Assembly: GCA_007258455.2 (NCBI GenBank)
Contig: VDFB02275530.1
Coordinates: 1-64,000 of the forward strand
Direction: 5' to 3'
DNA length: 64,000 nucleotides
DNA from: Sequoia sempervirens
Taxonomy: Eukaryota; Streptophyta; Pinopsida; Cupressales; Cupressaceae
Positions 58,748 to 64,000 of this stretch are shown one piece after another. The position numbers were made by a program, and so were the translations under genes. Numbering within the stretch: position 1 is the first letter of the stretch; each line of letters starts with the position of its first letter. The notes under the pieces are model-generated. The model was not told the origin of the DNA. It was given only the letters and a program-made list of their open reading frames with translations, and made no database searches.

Positions 58748-61700
58748 TTAAAATTGGCAATCATAGTTGATAGTTGCTATTACCTCTATAGGGAGAGGGT
58801 CATTCAAATCCCATTCCCTAACCTCTCTAACTCCAATATTAGCGAAGATGTCTGCTAGTCCATTACCCTCTCTCAAAATGTGAGAGATATAATAATCATC
58901 AAAAGATTTTAGAATATCAATAGAGTCCCTTATCAAAGCCTCAATAGTCGAAGATGGGGGAGTACAAATTATCAAAGTATTAATGATATTCAGAGAATCA
59001 CCCTCCAGCCAAACTTTCTTAGAGCCTTTGGTTTGTGCCAACTTAAGACCATGATAGGCTGCAGTTGCTTCCACATAGTGGTTTGTCTAGATTCCCAAAG
59101 GGAGTGCCACAAAAGAGACAAGCCTACCATTAGAATTTCTAATCACTCCCCCACAACCAACAGGTCCCAGATTCCCTTTAGCAGCTCCATCAAAGTTTAC
59201 CTTCACCCAGCCATCCGAAGGAGCTTTCCAAACAACACCTTCTCTAGAAGTTTTCCCTTGTCATCGGGAGGGAAATATCACAAGGAAACTTCCACCTTTG
59301 AGCAATAGAGATATCATAGGGGCTAAGATTAATCTTCATCCCATTGTGAAAAGTAATCTCAAAAAGAAAATTTTCTTTAATAGCCGAACATATTTTGTAA
59401 GCCATAGAGATAGCAGGGAGGGTAGAATTCTTGAAAATTCTATTGTTGCGCTCAAGCCAAACACCCCAAACAATGTGAGGAAGAGAAAGAGACCACAAAA
59501 TCAGAAGAGCAGGATTGGATGTGGGGCCAACCCATTGAGACCACAACTCTTTAATAGAACCAGGAAACATCCAACTTAAATTCCAAAGTGAAAGCACATG
59601 AGCCCAAACCATTTTAACACATCTACAACCAATTAGCATATGACAAGCATTTTCGGCTTCCTCTTCACATAGAAAGCACTTTTTAGGCATCACATAACCT
59701 CTTTTGACCAAGTTTTTAGTAGTTAATATTTTATTCTAGAAAAAGAGCCAAAAGAAAACATTAACCTTAGGAATCAGTCTAGAAGACCAAATGAAAGCCC
59801 AAAAAGGAGCAGGGCCAACAAAGGGTTCATTAAAATGAAAATCTGAAGCAACAAAGAAGTTACCATTTGAAGCAGGCTTCCAAACAAATTTATCAGGAGA
59901 AGGGAGAGAAGGAATATGAACCAATGATATAGCCTTAAAAAGAAACTCTAGACTAGGGTCCACCTCGTGCAACTTCTTCCAACAACCTCCCTCAATATAA
60001 TTAGCAACAAATTTTCCAAACCGCTGCACAAATAGATCCATGAACGGGTGGGCCCATGGCTCATCTTTGAGAGGCCTGTTGCCAAACCAGCTATTATCCC
60101 AAAACAAAATATTTCTACCATTTCCCATTTTCCAATAGAGACCCTTGGCCACAAGCCTACGAGCCTTAACCATACAATTCCAAAGAGCAGAGCTAGACGG
60201 GGGGAATAAAGTCCTGAGATAAGAACCCCCTTATACCATCAACACCATGTAAGTATTTGGTCCAAGCAATTTTCACCCATTCACTCTTAGCCAACATAAG
60301 ATTCCACAAACTGTTTTCCAAGAAGAGAAATATTAAACGCTCTAATTTTGTGGATTCCAAGTCCACCAGCATTTTTGGGTCTACAGAAATCATCCCAGGC
60401 AACCAAATGAATTCTTCTCTTATCCTCAACACTGGACCAAAGGAAATTTTCTGAATTCCTTCCAATATATCCACAAATTTCCTAGGCATATGGAAAAGAC
60501 TGAGAGCATAAACAAGAAGATTCTGAAAAGTAGATTTAATCAGCCGAACTTTATCAGCTTGACTCAACAATGCACCCTTCCAACTCGCCAATTTGGAATT
60601 AAATTTATCAATCATACCTCGCCAAAAGGATTTAGGAACCTTAGATCACAAGGGAAGACCCAAATAAGAGTCAGGAAGTTCCCCAATCTGGCACTGCAAA
60701 ATTCTAGCAATTTTAGTCTACCTTTGGATCAGAGTGTTAAAAAAGAAAATAACACTCTTAGGTAAGCTAACCTTCTGCCCCAAAGTAGCCTCATACTTTT
60801 TTAAAATAGTCTTTATAGCCTTAGCTTCCTTAATGGACGACTGTCCAAGCATAAGATAATCATCCACAAACTGCTGATGTGAGCAAATAAGATTAGTGGA
60901 AGAGGGTGCTAACCCAGACATAACCCCAGTATTAATAAATATCTAGATGAGACAACCTAGGGATTCCACCATGATAATGAATAGAAAAGGAGATATAGGA
61001 TCCCCTTGCCTCATACCCCTGGAGCAGTCAAAGAGAGGGGAAGGGGACCCATTGATGAGAACAGAGAACTGAGGAGTAGAGATAAGTTGAAGCACAAGAG
61101 CCACCACTTTCTCCCCAAAACCAAAGGAAGCTAATATCTTAGAGAGAAACCCCCAATCAACTATATCATAAGCTTTAAGTAAGTCAAGCTTCAGAATAAA
61201 ACCATCATGTTTATTAATAGTAAGAGAGTGAATATTCTCATGAATAGAGAGAATAGAATCCAAATTTTTCCTACCAGCCACAAAACCATTATGCTAAGGT
61301 GAAATGATGAGACAAAATTCTTTGCAATATAACCTCCAAAACCTTGGAGAAGATCTTATAAACTGATTTACATAATTTGATAGGTCAGAACTCATCAAAA
61401 GAGGAAGCACCGGGCTTCTTAGGAACCCAAAAAAAAAGAAGAATTCAATTCCTTCAATAGAGAGCCAGATCTGAAAAACTCCTTAGTAGCAGCAACAACA
61501 TCCTTAGCAACAATTTCCCAAAAGGGGTGAAAGAAGAACATAGGAAATCCATCCAGGAACGACACCTTATTACCTTCAAAAGAAAAAACAACACTTCTAA
61601 TTTCATCCATCGAAGGAATGCAAACCAACTGCCTGTTAATATCATCATCTAAGATCTAGGGGATATCCCTTATAATATCCTCTTGACAAGCCAAGTCAAG

Positions 61701-62936
61701 CTCCCCCTTCACCGAAAGCAGCTGAGAAAAGTAGGAAGATGCAACAAACTACAAATCAGTGTCCACCAAAAATTGATTATTGAAATTGATCAATTTAATA
61801 CAGTTAGAAGCCCTGTGTTTAAGAGTAGAGAGGTGAAAAGACTTAGTATTCCTATCGCCACTCTTCAACCACATAATCCTAGAATGTTGCTTCCAAAAGT
61901 CCTCCTCCTTCACAACAATATTGTGCAATCTGGAAAGCATAATATTTTCATTCAAAATCAAGGCATGATCATACCCATACACCTGGAGAGATTGCTAGAC
62001 AGCTTGAAGCTCCTTAGACACATCCTCTTTCTCCAAAAAGATATGACCAAAGGAAGTGTGATTCCATTTCCTGACATTATCCTTGACATTAGCAAGCTTT
62101 TTAGCAACTCTAAACATAGCCGACCCATCCACATGAATGTTCCACCAGACATTAACCAGATTACCAAGGTCTAGATGAAAAGTCCACATTTTCTCAAATC
62201 TAAACGAAAAGTTTTTCTTTCCACCCAGCCGGTCAACTGACAAAGCCAAAGGAAAGTGATTTGATCCCAATCTAGTTAAAGGAAAAAGTGAACAAGAATA
62301 ATGAACCAACCATTTAGGGGTAATAAGAGCATGGTCAAGCTTAACTTGGATAAGGGAATTTCCCACTTGCCGATTCGACCAAGTGAAAGATGCACCTTTT
62401 AGGTCTAAATCAAGGAGAGAAGAATCATTAATAAGATTCATCAGATCATATCTACTGTCATCCACAGTCTGTGAACCACCCAACTTGTCAACATCATGCA
62501 GAGGGGTATTAAAATCCCCCATTACTAGCCAATTATCAGTATGGTGCATAGCTTTAAAGGATCCAAGATTCTCGCATAGCCTTTTTTTGCCACTCTTATA
62601 CTTCGAAGCATATATGTTAGATAGAGTCCAAGAGAACTTATCACACAAGTGGTTAAAGGAAGTATCCACATGATTACTATCATTGAACACGCCAACCCCC
62701 TGAAGCATCCTAAGATTCCAAAAAGTCACAATCCCTCCCAAGGCACCCACCGCATTAGAACAATGCATCCCACAATCCTTAAAAAGCTTATTCTTTAACC
62801 TAGACAATTTATCCAAACCCATTTTAGTTTCTTGAATTAACACAATATTAGGGCGATGATCTCTTACCAGATTAGCAAGAAGATCGTGCTTATGAGGGTG
62901 ATTTAACCCCCTCATATTCCAGGAAATGATCTTCAT
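58748..62936 (-). pseudogene. LINE ORF2: endonuclease, reverse transcriptase, zf-RVT, RNase H
   Basis: ORF2 starts at ATG 62,936 with MKIISWNMRGLNHPHKHDLL. The endonuclease has IVLIQETKM, VMGDFNTPL, FTWSN and LGSNHFPL. A linker reads EEDFWKQHSRIMWLKSGDRN. The RT has LDLLKAYDIVDW (first catalytic Asp), GMRQGDPISPFLF and FVDD (catalytic pair, near 60,880). The zf-RVT is CFLCEEEAENACHML then C (about 59,680). The RNase H keeps all four acidic residues: FDGA, VEAT, EGDS and LADIFAN. Frame changes occur between 61,419 and 61,281, near 60,185 and near 59,240. Stops include those near 61,990, 61,278 and 59,087. ORF2 normally nicks target DNA and reverse-transcribes its RNA there. Confidence 0.93.
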
Positions 62937-63055
62937 AAGAGGTTATGGGTAGTGCTCTTGGAGCACATATCCAGCAAAGTTCATTGTGTACCATCAACAA
63001 TATCCATTCGACTCTCCTTCTCCCTAGCAACATTAGCAGGAGGACAACCTCTACC

Positions 63056-64000
63056 TCACAGCTCAGACCCATAATTTGACCTTTGTCTATTCCTTGTCAC
63101 AAATCCCAGCGAGGAAAAGTGTTTTTTCCTATTACGACCACGAACCAAAATAAAAGGAGGATTATCTAGATCCTCTAGCTCCCCATTATCCTTAGATTCA
63201 AATAAAACCTCCAAACGCCCAACCTTTGAACCATCATCTTGTATCTGAGTCACCCCTAAGGGCAGAGACCTTACCTCATCATGCACAAAGGCCTTATCAT
63301 CCTCCATAACCTCAATCCTCCCTCTGTCCATAGTTTCCACATTATTACAAGCAGGGGATGAATTATCCTTGTATCCTTGCTTCAGAACCTGATTCAACTC
63401 TCCTGAGTCCAACTGAGCATCAGGAATATTATCCTTGTCAGCCGCTACCAAGCCCATTTCAACAGGTTTATCCTCCACATTCACACACAGGGCTAACTCC
63501 CCTTTTTCCAGAGGCTCCACATCATGTTCAAGAGCTTTATCCTTCTCTCTCCATTGTTTAGTTATCTGCTTTGGCACTTTGAGAGGACATTTTTTTACTC
63601 AATGGCCTGCTTTTTTACAATGAAAGTAAGCAAAGGGATTCGACTCAAATTCAACCACTTTCTCCCAAACCCCAAACTTTGAGTTAATATTTATCATAGT
63701 AGGCAAGTCAGCTGATTGCTCCACATTCACAAAAATTATGGCATAAACTAGCTTCTTCCTAGAGACCTTCATTTGTTCAATCGACAACAAACACCCAAAA
63801 GTGCTTGCTATCCCTTTAAACACTTCCTCATCCCAAAATTCCATCAGGAGACCAAGAAGTCTAACCTAGACCAGAGTAGCCAAAAATGAACACAAGTTTG
63901 GATTGAAACCTGGTTCACACCTTTTCAACATAAGAGAAGGCTTTCCAATGAACCATGGGCTACTCATCAGCATCGTTACTAGATCATCTTCATAGTTGAA
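63056..64000 (-). pseudogene. LINE ORF1 (DUF4283, zinc knuckle), 5' end outside window
   Basis: The frame entering from the right edge reads SSPWFIGKPSLMLKRCEPGF, then VRLLGLLMEFWDEEVFKGIA, the DUF4283 signature of plant L1 ORF1 proteins. A zinc knuckle follows at about 63,635-63,590 (YFHCKKAGH, then KKC), but a stop codon sits right after its histidine and the first cysteine is replaced. The rest is an acidic, low-complexity tail ending at 63,056, 120 bp before the ORF2 start. A further stop occurs before VRLLG (about 63,875). ORF1 proteins bind LINE RNA. Confidence 0.88.

Larger units (their letters stand above)
56380..64000 (-). mobile_element. L1-type LINE, nearly full length, running off the right edge
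   Basis: In minus-strand order: ORF1 (64,000-63,056, 5' end outside the window), ORF2 (62,936-58,748), an extra frame (58,479-56,558) and a 3' end near 56,380. There the minus-strand sequence ends TTACCTCTAATAAAAAATAA, resembling the ends of plant L1 elements. Frames carry only a handful of stops and frameshifts over 7.6 kb, so the copy is inactive but not ancient. No clear target duplication can be tested because the 5' end is missing. Confidence 0.85.

Overview
The window is nuclear DNA from a plant with a large, repeat-rich genome. Two things suggest a gymnosperm such as a conifer: a conserved housekeeping gene has introns of 6.5 and 11 kb full of decayed transposons, and the disease-resistance fragment has a P-loop and N-terminal flank that I associate with gymnosperm NLRs. 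This assignment is inference. There are no operons, CRISPR arrays or complete RNA genes, and almost no sequence outside one gene is under visible coding constraint.

Left half (1-30,120). A TOM1-LIKE (TOL) gene lies on the minus strand. Six coding exons can be read at 26,106-26,006, 14,955-14,877, 14,693-14,595, 14,464-14,351, 7,849-7,683 and 6,896-6,815, with a 5' leader exon at about 30,110-30,006. All codon phases join, giving 214 residues (VHS domain, linker, start of the GAT domain). The rest of the gene must lie beyond the left edge or be lost. The introns hold a degenerate hAT DNA transposon (704-4226), an LTR-retroelement remnant with a cysteine-bearing 52-codon tandem duplication (9,269-11,760), a three-copy 210-bp tandem repeat (15,835-16,463), an LTR-like repeat (about 22,724-23,060) and several degenerate minisatellites.

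Middle (30,120-47,800). This is nested transposon debris. Two related repeats of 1.6-1.9 kb (32,909-34,832 and 38,741-40,386) flank a LINE fragment and a truncated gypsy element (LTR, tRNA-Asp-like primer site, gag). One repeat copy carries a complete 331-bp TRIM element, and the other copy preserves the empty site. Further right are a minus-strand LINE fragment, a tRNA-derived SINE with a perfect 20-bp target duplication, an LTR-like block, a short Copia element with gag only, and a 380-bp tandem duplication.

Right part (47,800-64,000). A minus-strand NBS-LRR resistance pseudogene (about 51,480-47,900) is followed by LTR-like sequence with a cluster of small hairpins (53,400-54,300). A long minus-strand L1-type LINE then fills 56,380 to the right edge. 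It carries ORF1 (DUF4283 plus zinc knuckle), ORF2 (endonuclease, RT, zf-RVT, RNase H) and, unusually, a third reading frame of about 640 codons between RNase H and the apparent 3' end. That third frame is the least explained coding unit in the window.
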